Assembly: GCF_030064125.1 (NCBI RefSeq)
Contig: NZ_CP125957.1
Span: 2,604,001 to 2,668,000, forward strand
Direction: 5' to 3'
DNA: 64,000 nucleotides
Source of the DNA: Pseudomonas sp. G2-4
Lineage (GTDB): Bacteria > Pseudomonadota > Gammaproteobacteria > Pseudomonadales > Pseudomonadaceae
The notes below the pieces were generated by a model, which worked only from the letters and a program-made list of their open reading frames with translations, did not search any database and was not told the origin of the DNA. Positions 25,595 to 34,764 of the stretch are shown one piece after another; position 1 is the first letter of the stretch; every line of letters starts with the position of its first letter. A program made the position numbers and the translations under genes.

Positions 25595-26947
25595 TTAGTT
25601 CGCCGGTGCCGGCGGTTCGACCGCAGACATTGAGGCAATGGCGTTCACGATATGAGGAAGTGGACCGATATGCCCACCTGTTCCTTGAGGTGTCCCCGTC
25701 CGAATTAATAGCTCCCTCATGTGTCTTGGCGTTATTACCGTGCTCGTCCTTTTAAACCATGACTGCACCGCAATGGCGGCTGCTCCTACAACGGCAGTGG
25801 CCGCAGAGGTTGCTGCAAAAAGTGAGGTATAAGTCTTCGTAGGCCCCTCATTAAAAAGATCACCAATGCCGCAAGTAGCTATATACCCGTCACCCCACCC
25901 CTGTAAATGTATCGGGCTGCCATATGTAGAAAAAACGAAGCGATTACGGCCGGTCCGTGTCCCGGCGCCGACGAGAATACTCCCATTGTCCCCACGGCTT
26001 CTATATTCCTCATAAAACGGATGATCTAAATCTTCACTGCCATTGCCGGCGGCGGCGATAACGATGATTCCAGCATCAGTGGCCTGTTTTGTTATGTCCC
26101 AAACAGCCCTATTGAAATCAGCGGGTACCAATTTGCCCTCACGACCACCCGTTTGCATTTCATATATAAACACGTCTCCGGCTCTTAAGTGTTTCAAACC
26201 TTCAGCAATACCGCCAACACGGCCAAGAGGACCCTGTGAAATCCCGTAAAATACATCAACATCATAGGCAACGCCCAGAATGCCGAATCCATTGTTTCTA
26301 GCAAAGACGACACCAGCAACTGCAGTCCCGTGGTCATTGGTATTCTCACCGGGCATGGGAACAAGCTCAATAAAATTAGCGCCTTCCAGATCTTCATGAT
26401 CGTAAGCAAAATGGCCGTTTTCGATATCGGCACATCTAATGCCTCGCCCTGTAGCCTCAAATAATCGCCAGGCATTCATGGCATCAATGCCAATAGCATC
26501 TGATCCCAAATCACCTTGGAGATAATCTTGTCGATCAACGAAATTTGGAGTTGTACTCGTGGAGGCTGCTGACATACATTCGCCTGGCGGCGTCGGAGCA
26601 GGCACGACTGGATCAAGCTCAGGCTCGACTGGCTCGATCTCAACATACTCTACAATATCCATATCCCTCAGCGTCGTTGCGAGGCGCTGCAATTCTTCAA
26701 ATGACATGGAGGGTGCGCTTTTGATATAAACGAGTCCCTTGTATTGAGAGAAGTCAATACTATTTTCTTCGTTCTTTATTTCGCCCGTCTCTGCCAGCTC
26801 CGGAATGGCATGGCGATATTCTAAATGAGATAAAAAACTCGCATCCTTTTCCAGTTTTTCTGCTTCATGAAAGAAAATCTTTCCATTAATTACATTGAAA
26901 ATACTGTCTGGGGTGAACTTCACAAGCAAATTATAGCGTTCATTCAT
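25595..26947 (-). CDS. S8 (subtilisin-like) serine peptidase with propeptide-like domain
   Basis: A 450-residue protein. Residues 1-110 resemble an I9-type inhibitor domain (GLVYIKSAPS...EYVEIEP), then a Pro/Glu-rich linker (about 106-124) and the S8 catalytic domain (145-440). His206 (NDHGTAVAG), the oxyanion Asn302 (AAAGNG) and Ser381 (FAATSAA) are in place. The first triad motif reads A-D174-I-E176-N-G instead of I-D-T-G, so the acid is either Glu176 or a shifted Asp174. No signal peptide is seen. GGAGG precedes the ATG. G+C is clearly lower than in all neighbours and both sides are scar-like, which indicates horizontal acquisition. The partner or substrate is unknown. Confidence 0.82.
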   Translation of the reverse strand: MNERYNLLVKFTPDSIFNVINGKIFFHEAEKLEKDASFLSHLEYRHAIPELAETGEIKNEENSIDFSQYKGLVYIKSAPSMSFEELQRLATTLRDMDIVEYVEIEPVEPELDPVVPAPTPPGECMSAASTSTTPNFVDRQDYLQGDLGSDAIGIDAMNAWRLFEATGRGIRCADIENGHFAYDHEDLEGANFIELVPMPGENTNDHGTAVAGVVFARNNGFGILGVAYDVDVFYGISQGPLGRVGGIAEGLKHLRAGDVFIYEMQTGGREGKLVPADFNRAVWDITKQATDAGIIVIAAAGNGSEDLDHPFYEEYRSRGDNGSILVGAGTRTGRNRFVFSTYGSPIHLQGWGDGYIATCGIGDLFNEGPTKTYTSLFAATSAATAVVGAAAIAVQSWFKRTSTVITPRHMRELLIRTGTPQGTGGHIGPLPHIVNAIASMSAVEPPAPAN

Positions 26948-27257
26948 CACGCACCTCCATGGAGCATCCTGAGAATTACTTGCTATGCAAACTGCAGCCA
27001 GGGCTGGGTATGTCCAGCTTCAGCCCGCCTTCTGGTCCCACTGCAGTAGCGCTCTCGACTGCTTGCTCGTTATCGTCATTTAATTCCTTAGGGAGCTCGG
27101 ATCATTGCTGATTTTGAGAATAGTAGAAGTTTGTCTGCTGTCACGCGCCGCAAACCTAAAAGCGTTGGCAGCCCGGATGTTGGGGCATGCTTTGATCCGA
27201 GCACTGGCCAGGGCCCAATGCGTTGAAAACCCCGCTGATTTAGCCAATGTGGCAACG
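26948..27257. other. Non-coding scar between S8 peptidase and oprD
   Basis: This 310-base stretch has no convincing gene. A leftward open frame runs from inside oprD to about 27080 but overlaps oprD in another frame and has no start of its own. Base composition shifts from A+T-rich near the peptidase to G+C-rich near oprD, consistent with an insertion boundary. Confidence 0.5.
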
Positions 27258-28619
27258 TCACAACGGCCCCAGCTTGAGCGGGTACTGGATGACGATGTAC
27301 AACCTGTCGATGTCATCGCCGGCCTGGGCGCTGTTGGCGCGGTGGGTGACATGGGACAGTTGCAGCGACAGGTCCTTGGCCGGGCCAGACTGCACGGTGT
27401 AATGCAGATCCAGGTCGCGCTCCCAATGGCGTCCGCCATCGCCTTGTAGTGGGCTGTAAGTGCCAGTGTCGGTATCGAATGGGTTGTAGGCACCGCCTTG
27501 TGGGGCATGGCTGCCGTCGATCCCGCGTCCAGTCACATAGCGCGCCATGAAGCTCAGGCCGGGAATGCCCAAGGTGCCCAGGTCGAGGTCGTAGCGCGCT
27601 TGCCATGAGCGCTCGCCCGGGCCGTTGAAGTCGGCATATTTGATCGAGTTGGCCAGGTAGATGGAATCGCCGCCGACGAAATCGAAGGGCGTGTCGCCGT
27701 TGATTTTCTGATAGGCGAGGGTGAACGCCTGGGCATTGAGCCGGTATTTGCCACTCAGGCTATAGGCAGTGGTGTCGATGACCCCGGCGGAGGCCTTGCC
27801 CTGGTCGCGGGTGTGGTACAGGTTGCCGTCGAGGAACAGGTCGCCAAGGGTGGTATGCAGGTTGGCGTAGTACTGGCGCCAGGTATCGCTCAGTTCGCTG
27901 GCATAGAGCGCGCCGCCCAGGGCTTGGCCGGTGAACAGGTCGGCGCCAATGAAGTCGATGGCGCCGTTGCGCGTTGTGGCCCCGTAACCGGAAAAGTCAC
28001 CCTTGCCGGTCGAGGCGTCCTGATTCTTGAACGCACTGAAGTGGCCCGCCTGTAAATCGACGCCGTCGAACTCTCGGCTGGAGAGCAGCAGGCCGCTGGC
28101 GTATTCCGGTTGCAGGCGCTTGTCTGCGGTATCGAATACCGGACTCTCCACAGTCATTTCGCCGACCGCCAAGGTGGTCCGTGAGGCCTTGAGTTTCAGC
28201 GCGCCGCCAGCGCTGGAGTAGCCATCTTCGCTTTGCCCATCATCATTCAACGGCAATAAGCCCGTCCCTGAGTGCCCCTTGCCGCCGTCCAGCTTCAACC
28301 CCAGGAAACCGTGGGCATCGATGCCTACGCCGATTGTGCCGGGCGTGAAGCCGGACTCGAACGAGGCGATGAAACCTTGGGCCCATTCCTGTTTGTAGCT
28401 TTTGCCCGCCGGTGTCGGTGAGCGATAGTCATTGTTGAGGTAGAAGTTGCGGCTGAGTACTTCAAGCGTTGCGCCCTCGAGCAAACCAGGCGTGTTTTGG
28501 GCGGTTTCTGCCGCCACTGCCGGTGCGGTGCTGCCGGTGAGTACGACAAGTAGCCAAAGGGGATTCAGCGAGGGTGATAGTTGTCCCGGGGTGGTGAGGT
28601 GTTTTGTCGCAAACGGCAT
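27258..28619 (-). CDS. OprD-family outer membrane porin
   Basis: A 453-residue porin. The signal peptide covers about residues 1-37 (LWLLVVLTGSTAPAVAA-ET). The mature start LLEGATLEVLSRNFYLNNDYR is the family motif, and alternating strands lead to a C-terminus IVIQYPLKLGPL. OprD porins form substrate-selective channels for carboxylates, amino acids or peptides. It lies in a catabolic cluster (amidase, MFS transporter, amidohydrolase), so uptake of that cluster's substrate is plausible but unproved. The ribosome binding site before the ATG is weak. Confidence 0.9.
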   Translation of the reverse strand: MPFATKHLTTPGQLSPSLNPLWLLVVLTGSTAPAVAAETAQNTPGLLEGATLEVLSRNFYLNNDYRSPTPAGKSYKQEWAQGFIASFESGFTPGTIGVGIDAHGFLGLKLDGGKGHSGTGLLPLNDDGQSEDGYSSAGGALKLKASRTTLAVGEMTVESPVFDTADKRLQPEYASGLLLSSREFDGVDLQAGHFSAFKNQDASTGKGDFSGYGATTRNGAIDFIGADLFTGQALGGALYASELSDTWRQYYANLHTTLGDLFLDGNLYHTRDQGKASAGVIDTTAYSLSGKYRLNAQAFTLAYQKINGDTPFDFVGGDSIYLANSIKYADFNGPGERSWQARYDLDLGTLGIPGLSFMARYVTGRGIDGSHAPQGGAYNPFDTDTGTYSPLQGDGGRHWERDLDLHYTVQSGPAKDLSLQLSHVTHRANSAQAGDDIDRLYIVIQYPLKLGPL

Positions 28620-28933
28620 GCTTCAGTTTCCGCGTGTGATGTGACGGGAACGAGTGCGATGCATGGGCCATGGCAACATTCCGTCTCAGTGAGATATGCA
28701 CTGGCGCACCGCACGGTGGGCGCAGTTTCCCGCTTTGGAAAACAGGTTTGAACAGGGCTTCATTCTTGATGGCGGGGGGCGGACGTGCGAGTTAAACGTT
28801 GTTAATTACGCTCATACGTTGAGGCGGGCGGTAGTCTGATAGAACGGTGTGGACATCGGGGCTTGGAGGAGTAGCCTGAGTCGATCTGTAAACGGCTCCA
28901 TCAGTTCTGGCGCGAGGCCAAGGAGTTCACTAC
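28620..28933. other. Divergent gap between oprD and alginate lyase
   Basis: This 314-base gap carries the promoters of the two divergent genes. I see no gene, repeat or recognised operator in it; AAGGAG just before 28934 is the lyase ribosome binding site. Confidence 0.5.
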
Positions 28934-29599
28934 ATGATTGATCTGACATCCTGGAATCTGACGATTCCAGAAGGGACCCCTGCGAAGGTGATTGAAACTC
29001 CACGCTTGGTGGATGGCTACTCCGACAAGTATTTTCGGTCCGGCAAGAGCTTGTTTTTTTGGGCGCCGGTGACTGGCTCGACGACTTCAAAGTCCGAGTT
29101 CCCGCGCAGTGAGCTTCGGGAGACGTTCAGGGACGGGCGGCTGCGCAACTGGACCTACACCGAGGCAGAACATCGGCTTTCAGCCAGTCTGATCGTCAAT
29201 CAGATGCCTTCCGAGGGCCGGATTGTCATCGGGCAGATCCATATCTATCAAGGCAAGGGCCCGTTGCTCAAGGTTGAATACCTTTACGATCCACCAAAGA
29301 AAACCGGCAGGGTGGTGGTTAACTATCGGCTCAAGCCCAACAGTGCAGACACGACTGTTGTCCTTGCCGACGGCGTGGAGCTGAAAAAGAAATTATCCTA
29401 CGAAGTGCGCTTGAGCCCGGCCGGCTATTTGAAGGTCAGTGCCCAGGGGAATCAATGGGGCAAGCAACTGAGTTCCAGCTGGAAGAACAAGAAACTGTAC
29501 TTCAAGGCGGGCGCGTACGCCCTGGACAATACCGGCTATAAAAGCGAAGGCGCCCAAGTCACCTTCACCCGGTTGGAGGTCGGCCATCGGGCGCGCTGA
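28934..29599 (+). CDS. Polysaccharide lyase family 7 (alginate lyase)
   Basis: A 221-residue single-domain PL7 lyase (jelly-roll fold). The three family motifs are present: R-S-E-L-R-E (about 58-63), Q-I-H (about 101-103) and YFKAGAY (near 193). These cleave alginate by beta-elimination, with His and Tyr as catalytic residues. No signal peptide is visible, as with the similarly sized PA1167-type lyases of P. aeruginosa, so export route or cytoplasmic action is open. A GGAG site precedes the ATG. It converges with the amidase gene. Confidence 0.9.
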   Translation: MIDLTSWNLTIPEGTPAKVIETPRLVDGYSDKYFRSGKSLFFWAPVTGSTTSKSEFPRSELRETFRDGRLRNWTYTEAEHRLSASLIVNQMPSEGRIVIGQIHIYQGKGPLLKVEYLYDPPKKTGRVVVNYRLKPNSADTTVVLADGVELKKKLSYEVRLSPAGYLKVSAQGNQWGKQLSSSWKNKKLYFKAGAYALDNTGYKSEGAQVTFTRLEVGHRAR

Positions 29600-29606
29600 G
29601 TCGATG

Positions 29607-29633
29607 GGGAGCTTGCCCAATATCGGCAAGCTC
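29607..29633. terminator. Hairpin between convergent lyase and amidase genes
   Basis: GGAGCTTGCC (29607-29616) pairs perfectly with GGCAAGCTCC (29624-29633) around a seven-base loop. It stands eight bases past the lyase stop. There is no T-run, so it may act as a bidirectional mRNA-end hairpin rather than a classic terminator. Confidence 0.5.
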
Positions 29634-29651
29634 CAGAACTGAGCCCGGGAT

Positions 29652-31367
29652 TTATATCCCGTCAGTTGACAGTGGCGGCGTACGAGGCGGAATCAACCGT
29701 TTGGAGCCGATCGACTCATACGCCGAAGCCAGGCGCAACAGCGTCGAGTCGTCATAGGCGCGGCCGGCAAAGGTCAGTCCGACGGGCATGCCGATGTCTG
29801 CCATGACGCCCATCGGCACCGTCACAGTGGGGACGCCCAGGTGCCGGATGGCGAGGTTGCCATTGGCGACCCATACCCCATTGCTCCAGGCGATGTCGGC
29901 AGACGCTGGATTGACATCGGCATCCGCCGGCCCGACGTCGGCGACGGTGGGGAAAATCACCGCATCGAGGCCAAGCCGGTCCATCCAGTCTTCAAGATCA
30001 ATTCGACGTGTCTGCTCAAGGCCGCGCAGGCCGTCAGGCAGGGTGGGGATCTGGTCCCAAGGCGTGATGCCACGCTCGGCCATCTTCACGTACTCATCCA
30101 TGCCGGCGGCGAGATCGTCCTCGCGGTTGGGCAAGGTGCCGGGGTCGTGGGGGAAGATCTTCGGGCCGTCGACGTCGGCCAGGCGATTCAATGCTGGATC
30201 GCCGTTGGCCCGCAGGAAATCATCGAACGCCCAGGCCGACAGGTCCCACAGTTCATGGTGCAGGAACTCTTTGGAAACCAGGCCACGCGTGAATACTGTG
30301 GGGGCGCCAGGGCGATCACCTTCACAGTTGGACACCAGCGGGAAATCCACCTCGACCACTTCGGCACCACAGGCTTCCAGGGCCTTGCGAGCTTGTGCCC
30401 AGAGGGCGATCACCGAGGCGCGGGTGACGATTCGCTGCCCCGTCGGACCGCCGATGCCGGGAGCATCCGCCGTACCGGCGTCAGGATCGGCATTGATGTA
30501 CATGCGGGGGACACCGAACCGAATGCCGGCAAGTGCAGCAGGGCTGGCAGCCAGGCTTGGATACGAGACGGGACGCACCGACTCGACACTGGGAATGGAC
30601 ACCCAGGGTTGCAGGCGCCACAGATCTCCCCGCGTGTCGGGATCTTGCGCCACTACCACGTCCAGCACTTCGAGCAGGTCAGCCATGGTCCTGGCATAGG
30701 GCACGACAACGTCCATTGTCGGGGTCAACGGCCAGTTGCCACGCACCGAGATCACACCGCGCGAAGGCGTGTAGGCGCACAGACCGTTGTTCGATGCCGG
30801 GCCGCGTCCGCTCGACCAGGTTTCTTCCGCCAGGCCGAACGCCGCGAAACTGGCCGCGGTGGCGGTACCTGCACCGTTCGAGGAACCGGAGGCAAACGGG
30901 GCGGTGAGGTAGTCGCCGTTGTACGGACTCTCCGCCCGGCCATAGACCCCGCGCTGCATACCGCCATTGGCCATGGGCGGCATATTGGTCTTGCCCAGGC
31001 AGATCGCCCCGGCGGCGCGCAGCCGCTCGATGGTGAACGCATCACGGTAGGCAACCAGATCCTTGAACGCCGGACTTCCGGAAGCGGCGGTGAGGCCCTT
31101 CACCAGATAACTGTCCTTGGCGGTATAGGGAATGCCGTCGAGCGGCCCCAGCGTCTGGCCGCTGGCTCGACGGGCATCGGACGCCTGTGCTTCCTGCAGC
31201 GCCTCGGGGTTGCGAACCACCACCGCGTTGAGGGCGGTGGGCGTGTCGGGGCCATCATAGGCCTCGATCCGGGCGAGGTAGGCTTGGACCAGCTCTACCG
31301 CAGTGGTCTGGCCGGACTCGAGGGCCGCACGCAGTTGGGCAATGGAGACTTCGGTGATTTCGATCAT
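29652..31367 (-). CDS. Amidase-signature family hydrolase
   Basis: About 571 residues. The Lys of the Ser-cisSer-Lys triad is in IPYTAKDSYLVKG. The Gly/Ser-rich signature is ASGSSNGAGTATAASFAAFG, followed by ETWSSGRGPASNNG. The second half has the family's variable substrate region. The start at 31367 (MIEITEVSIAQLR) gives the usual N-terminus; the frame is open 21 codons further upstream. It would hydrolyse an amide or imide in the cytoplasm. It is divergent from a GntR regulator and grouped with an MFS importer and a TIM-barrel hydrolase, suggesting one catabolic pathway. The substrate is not identifiable. Confidence 0.87.
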   Translation of the reverse strand: MIEITEVSIAQLRAALESGQTTAVELVQAYLARIEAYDGPDTPTALNAVVVRNPEALQEAQASDARRASGQTLGPLDGIPYTAKDSYLVKGLTAASGSPAFKDLVAYRDAFTIERLRAAGAICLGKTNMPPMANGGMQRGVYGRAESPYNGDYLTAPFASGSSNGAGTATAASFAAFGLAEETWSSGRGPASNNGLCAYTPSRGVISVRGNWPLTPTMDVVVPYARTMADLLEVLDVVVAQDPDTRGDLWRLQPWVSIPSVESVRPVSYPSLAASPAALAGIRFGVPRMYINADPDAGTADAPGIGGPTGQRIVTRASVIALWAQARKALEACGAEVVEVDFPLVSNCEGDRPGAPTVFTRGLVSKEFLHHELWDLSAWAFDDFLRANGDPALNRLADVDGPKIFPHDPGTLPNREDDLAAGMDEYVKMAERGITPWDQIPTLPDGLRGLEQTRRIDLEDWMDRLGLDAVIFPTVADVGPADADVNPASADIAWSNGVWVANGNLAIRHLGVPTVTVPMGVMADIGMPVGLTFAGRAYDDSTLLRLASAYESIGSKRLIPPRTPPLSTDGI

Positions 31368-31624
31368 GCTATTACCGTCGCGGCAGAGGGATGACAGTGC
31401 AGCCGTCCAAAAATCAGATCCTGACATCACAAGATGGATATTTATCGGCTTTCGTTCAATGTACTACGCCTGCAGTCTGAGGGTCTATCCGGGTACCGCG
31501 TTGAAATGGATTCTTCACCATTCGTCAACGAGACACCCCGGTATTCTTGACAACCATCGAACCTCGGCAAATACTCGCCACCAATATTCATACATATGAC
31601 TAGATAACAAGGTGAATAAAGTCG

Positions 31625-32356
31625 ATGAAATCCCTCTCCAGCGATGCTCGCCTGCCGCTTTACCAACGTTTACGGGACCAATTGGCCGAACAGATCGCCA
31701 ATAATCGCTGGCGTCCGGGTGAGGCGATTCCCACCGAGGCCGCACTGTCGGCGGAATACCAACTGTCTACTGGCACCGTGCGCAAGGCCATCGATGCGTT
31801 GGTCAGCGAAGGCGTCCTGGAGCGTCAGCAAGGCCGTGGCACTTTCATTCGCCGGCCGCAGTTTCAATCCTCACTGTTCCGCTTCTTCCGCTTTCAAACC
31901 GCCGCGGGTGAGCGCCGGGTGCCGGAGAGCCGCATCTTGTCCATCGAGCCCGTGCCTGCGCCCTCGGCGGTGGCCCAGGCGTTGGGGCTGTCGCTCGACG
32001 CCCCGGTGATTCGCATCGTTCGGGTCCGTCTGCTGGACGTGAAGCCGGTGCTCGCCGAAGAAATCTGGTTGCCGCGCAGTCGGTTTCAACCTTTGCTCGA
32101 GATCGACCTGAGCCAAAAAGGGCCATTGCTCTATCCCATCTACGAAGAAACTTGCGGCCAGGTGGTCGCTTATGCCGAAGAAACCCTTACCGCTGAGTCG
32201 GTGAATGAGGTGCACGCGCGATTGCTCCATGTACCGGTCAACAGCCCGGTGGTGGTGATCGAACGTCTGGCGCGGGACTACGCCGGCAATCCACTGGAGT
32301 GGCGTCGCTCTCGCGGGCATGCCGAGCATTTCCGCTACAGCGTGGAAATCCGTTGA
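31625..32356 (+). CDS. GntR-family (HutC/UTRA) transcriptional regulator
   Basis: A 243-residue regulator. The winged helix-turn-helix at about 10-78 (PLYQRLRDQLAEQIANNRWRPGEAIPTEAAL, then GTVRKAIDALVSEGVLERQQGRGTFI) is followed by a UTRA ligand-binding domain to the C-terminus. It lies between the divergent amidase and the co-directional MFS gene, and probably represses both until the substrate appears. A decayed copy of its last quarter lies at 25365-25597. Confidence 0.9.
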   Translation: MKSLSSDARLPLYQRLRDQLAEQIANNRWRPGEAIPTEAALSAEYQLSTGTVRKAIDALVSEGVLERQQGRGTFIRRPQFQSSLFRFFRFQTAAGERRVPESRILSIEPVPAPSAVAQALGLSLDAPVIRIVRVRLLDVKPVLAEEIWLPRSRFQPLLEIDLSQKGPLLYPIYEETCGQVVAYAEETLTAESVNEVHARLLHVPVNSPVVVIERLARDYAGNPLEWRRSRGHAEHFRYSVEIR

Positions 32357-32491
32357 TCCCGCCGCACTAGCGGGGGCGCTCAGCGGCGAGTCGGTCGTCG
32401 CTGACCTTATCGTTTTGTTTGCCATGACTGGCCCTGTAGCGGCGCGGTTCGCTCTCGGCTGCCTTTCGTTTCACTTATAAGGATAAGAATC

Positions 32492-33781
32492 ATGTTCAGC
32501 TGGTATCGCCAAGTCACTGCGCGGGAGCGCAAAACGTTTTGGGCCTGTTTCGGTGGATGGTCGCTCGATGCGCTGGAAGTACAAATGTTCGGTCTGGCGA
32601 TACCGGCGCTGATCGCCGCGTTCGCCCTGAGCAAGGGCGATGCGGGGCTGATCAGCGGGGTGACCCTGGTCACCTCGGCCATTGGCGGCTGGGTCGGCGG
32701 GACGTTGTCAGACCGTTACGGTCGGGTGCGCACGTTGCAATGGATGATTTTGTGGTTCTCGTTCTTCACCTTCCTGTCTGCATTCGTCACCGGCTTTCAC
32801 CAACTGTTGATCGTCAAGGCCCTGCAGGGTTTCGGGATCGGTGGGGAGTGGGCCGCCGGTGCCGTATTGATGGCCGAGACCATCAATCCCAAATACCGTG
32901 GCAAGGTCATGGGTACCGTGCAAAGTGCCTGGGCGGTGGGTTGGGGGCTGGCGGTCGGGGTCTTCACGCTGATCTATTCCCTCGTGCCGCAAGACATGGC
33001 CTGGCGGGTGATGTTCGTGGTGGGCCTGCTGCCGTCCTTCCTGATCATCTGGGTCCGGCGCAACGTTGAAGAGCCCGACAGTTATCAGCGCCTGAAAAAA
33101 GAACAAGTCATCCCGCAAAGTTTCTTCAAGTCCCTGGGCGGTATCTTTCGCCCTGAGTTGATCCGCGTGACGTTGTTTGGCGGACTGTTGGGCCTGGGCG
33201 CACACGGTGGTTACCACGCGGTGATGACCTGGCTGCCAACGTTCCTTAAAACCGAGCGCAACCTGTCAGTGCTGAACTCCGGCGGTTACCTGGCGGTCAT
33301 CATCTTTGCGTTCTGGTGTGGCTGCGTGGTCAGCGGCTTTATGATCGACCGTATTGGCCGGCGCAAAAACATCGTGCTGTTCGCGTTGTGCTGTGTCGTG
33401 ACCGTGCAGTGCTATGTGTTCCTGCCGTTGAGCAATACCCAGATGCTGTTCCTGGGGTTCCCGCTCGGCTTCTTCGCCGCGGGGATTCCGGCGAGCCTGG
33501 GAGCGCTGTTCAACGAGCTTTACCCGGCGGACGTGCGCGGCGCCGGTGTAGGGTTCTGCTACAACTTCGGTCGCGTCCTGTCGGCGGTGTTCCCGTTCCT
33601 GGTCGGGCACATGAGCGATTCCATGTCCCTGGGGTCGGCCATTGGCATCGATGCCGGGATCGCCTACGGTGTGGCCGTGCTCGCGGCGCTGTGCCTGCCG
33701 GAAACCCGAGGTCGCAGCCTCGAAGCCTCGCCTGCATCGGTGCAAGCTTCTGCCAGCGGGACCGAGAGCGCCCGAGCCTGA
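32492..33781 (+). CDS. MFS transporter (AAHS/sialate-like family)
   Basis: A 429-residue, twelve-helix major facilitator protein. The loop 2-3 motif is GGTLSDRYGRVRT; the second copy is GFMIDRIGRRKN. GIGGEWAAGAVLMAE is typical of aromatic acid and sialic acid importers. AAGGAT lies before the ATG. It is followed 18 bases later by the amidohydrolase gene and probably brings the pathway substrate across the inner membrane. Confidence 0.9.
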   Translation: MFSWYRQVTARERKTFWACFGGWSLDALEVQMFGLAIPALIAAFALSKGDAGLISGVTLVTSAIGGWVGGTLSDRYGRVRTLQWMILWFSFFTFLSAFVTGFHQLLIVKALQGFGIGGEWAAGAVLMAETINPKYRGKVMGTVQSAWAVGWGLAVGVFTLIYSLVPQDMAWRVMFVVGLLPSFLIIWVRRNVEEPDSYQRLKKEQVIPQSFFKSLGGIFRPELIRVTLFGGLLGLGAHGGYHAVMTWLPTFLKTERNLSVLNSGGYLAVIIFAFWCGCVVSGFMIDRIGRRKNIVLFALCCVVTVQCYVFLPLSNTQMLFLGFPLGFFAAGIPASLGALFNELYPADVRGAGVGFCYNFGRVLSAVFPFLVGHMSDSMSLGSAIGIDAGIAYGVAVLAALCLPETRGRSLEASPASVQASASGTESARA

Positions 33782-33799
33782 TGACCCTCACCTCGATAG

Positions 33800-34639
33800 A
33801 TGAAACCCATGCCTGATACTTGTTCCACGCCGATCACCGGCATCGATTCCCACGCTCATGTGTTCAGTCGCGAGTTGAACCTGGCCGCCGCACGGCGTTA
33901 TACCCCCGGTTATGACGCCACGCTCTCGCAGTACCTGAATCACTTGCAAACCCATGGCCTGAGCCATGGCGTATTGGTGCAGCCAAGCTTTCTCGGCACC
34001 GATAACAGCTACCTGCTGGCGGCATTGCGGCAGGCTCCGGAGCAATTGCGCGGCGTCGTGGTGCTGGAGCCAGACGTCAGTCGTGCCGTGTTGGACGACA
34101 TGGCCCGACTGGGGGTGGTTGGCGTTCGGCTGAACCTGATGGGCAAAGCCGTGCCTGATTTTCGCGACGCGGCCTGGCGAGATTTTTTCGGCCACATCGC
34201 TGACTTGGATTGGCACGTCGAACTGCACCTCGATGCGCAGGATCTGCCCGGGTTGATTCGGCAACTGATGCCCTTCGGCATCAAGCTTGTGGTCGACCAC
34301 TTCGGCCGTCCCGATGCGCGATTGGGCACCGATCAGCCTGGCTTTGCCGAGTTGATGGAGCTAGGACTGAGTGAGCAGGTGTGGATGAAGGTGTCCGGCA
34401 TCTATCGATTGGCCGGAACGGATCAGCAGAACCTGGAATTCGCCCGCTGCGCGTTGTCTCTGCTGGAGCAGGGTTTCGGTCCTCGTCGCTTGGTGTGGGG
34501 CAGCGACTGGCCGCACACGCAGCATGAAGGACACGTCGGTTTCGATACGGTGATGGCGCAGTTGCAAGCCTTGCAGTGCTCGGCGCCGCTTATGCGCGCA
34601 TTGCTGGTCGATACTCCTCGGTCGTTGTTCAGGTTTTGA
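33800..34639 (+). CDS. TIM-barrel amidohydrolase (PDC-lactonase-like)
   Basis: A 279-residue amidohydrolase_2-family enzyme. It has the metal motif D-S-H-A-H-V near residue 17, VDHFGRPD near 165 and the C-terminal WGSDWPHT. This pattern belongs to 2-pyrone-4,6-dicarboxylate lactonase (LigI) and related lactonases/hydrolases. It is the last gene of the GntR-MFS cluster, 18 bases after the transporter. Two in-frame ATGs (33800 and 33809) are possible. The reaction is inferred only at family level. Confidence 0.85.
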   Translation: MKPMPDTCSTPITGIDSHAHVFSRELNLAAARRYTPGYDATLSQYLNHLQTHGLSHGVLVQPSFLGTDNSYLLAALRQAPEQLRGVVVLEPDVSRAVLDDMARLGVVGVRLNLMGKAVPDFRDAAWRDFFGHIADLDWHVELHLDAQDLPGLIRQLMPFGIKLVVDHFGRPDARLGTDQPGFAELMELGLSEQVWMKVSGIYRLAGTDQQNLEFARCALSLLEQGFGPRRLVWGSDWPHTQHEGHVGFDTVMAQLQALQCSAPLMRALLVDTPRSLFRF

Positions 34640-34695
34640 AAGCAGGGCGGTGATGCTTGTTTCCTGGCGTCAAAACATAATTACCCCGTGCCATG

Positions 34696-34722
34696 TCAAG
34701 TGCTCGAGCTGACAGCCGATAG
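34696..34722 (+). promoter_or_regulatory. FliA (sigma-28) promoter of the BdlA-like gene
   Basis: TCAAG (34696-34700), a 14-base spacer and GCCGATAG (34715-34722) match the pseudomonad FliA consensus TCAAG-N14-16-GCCGATAA with one change. It lies 43 bases before the ATG at 34765, so the receptor is probably expressed with late flagellar genes. Confidence 0.75.
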
Positions 34723-34764
34723 CCCTATAGGTCCGATTGATTTCCGGGTTCCCGAGGGTACGTC

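Noticed and set aside
27080..27508. Leftward 142-codon ORF overlapping the oprD 3' end
   Set aside because: Most of it is an alternative frame of oprD; the remaining part has no start or family similarity.
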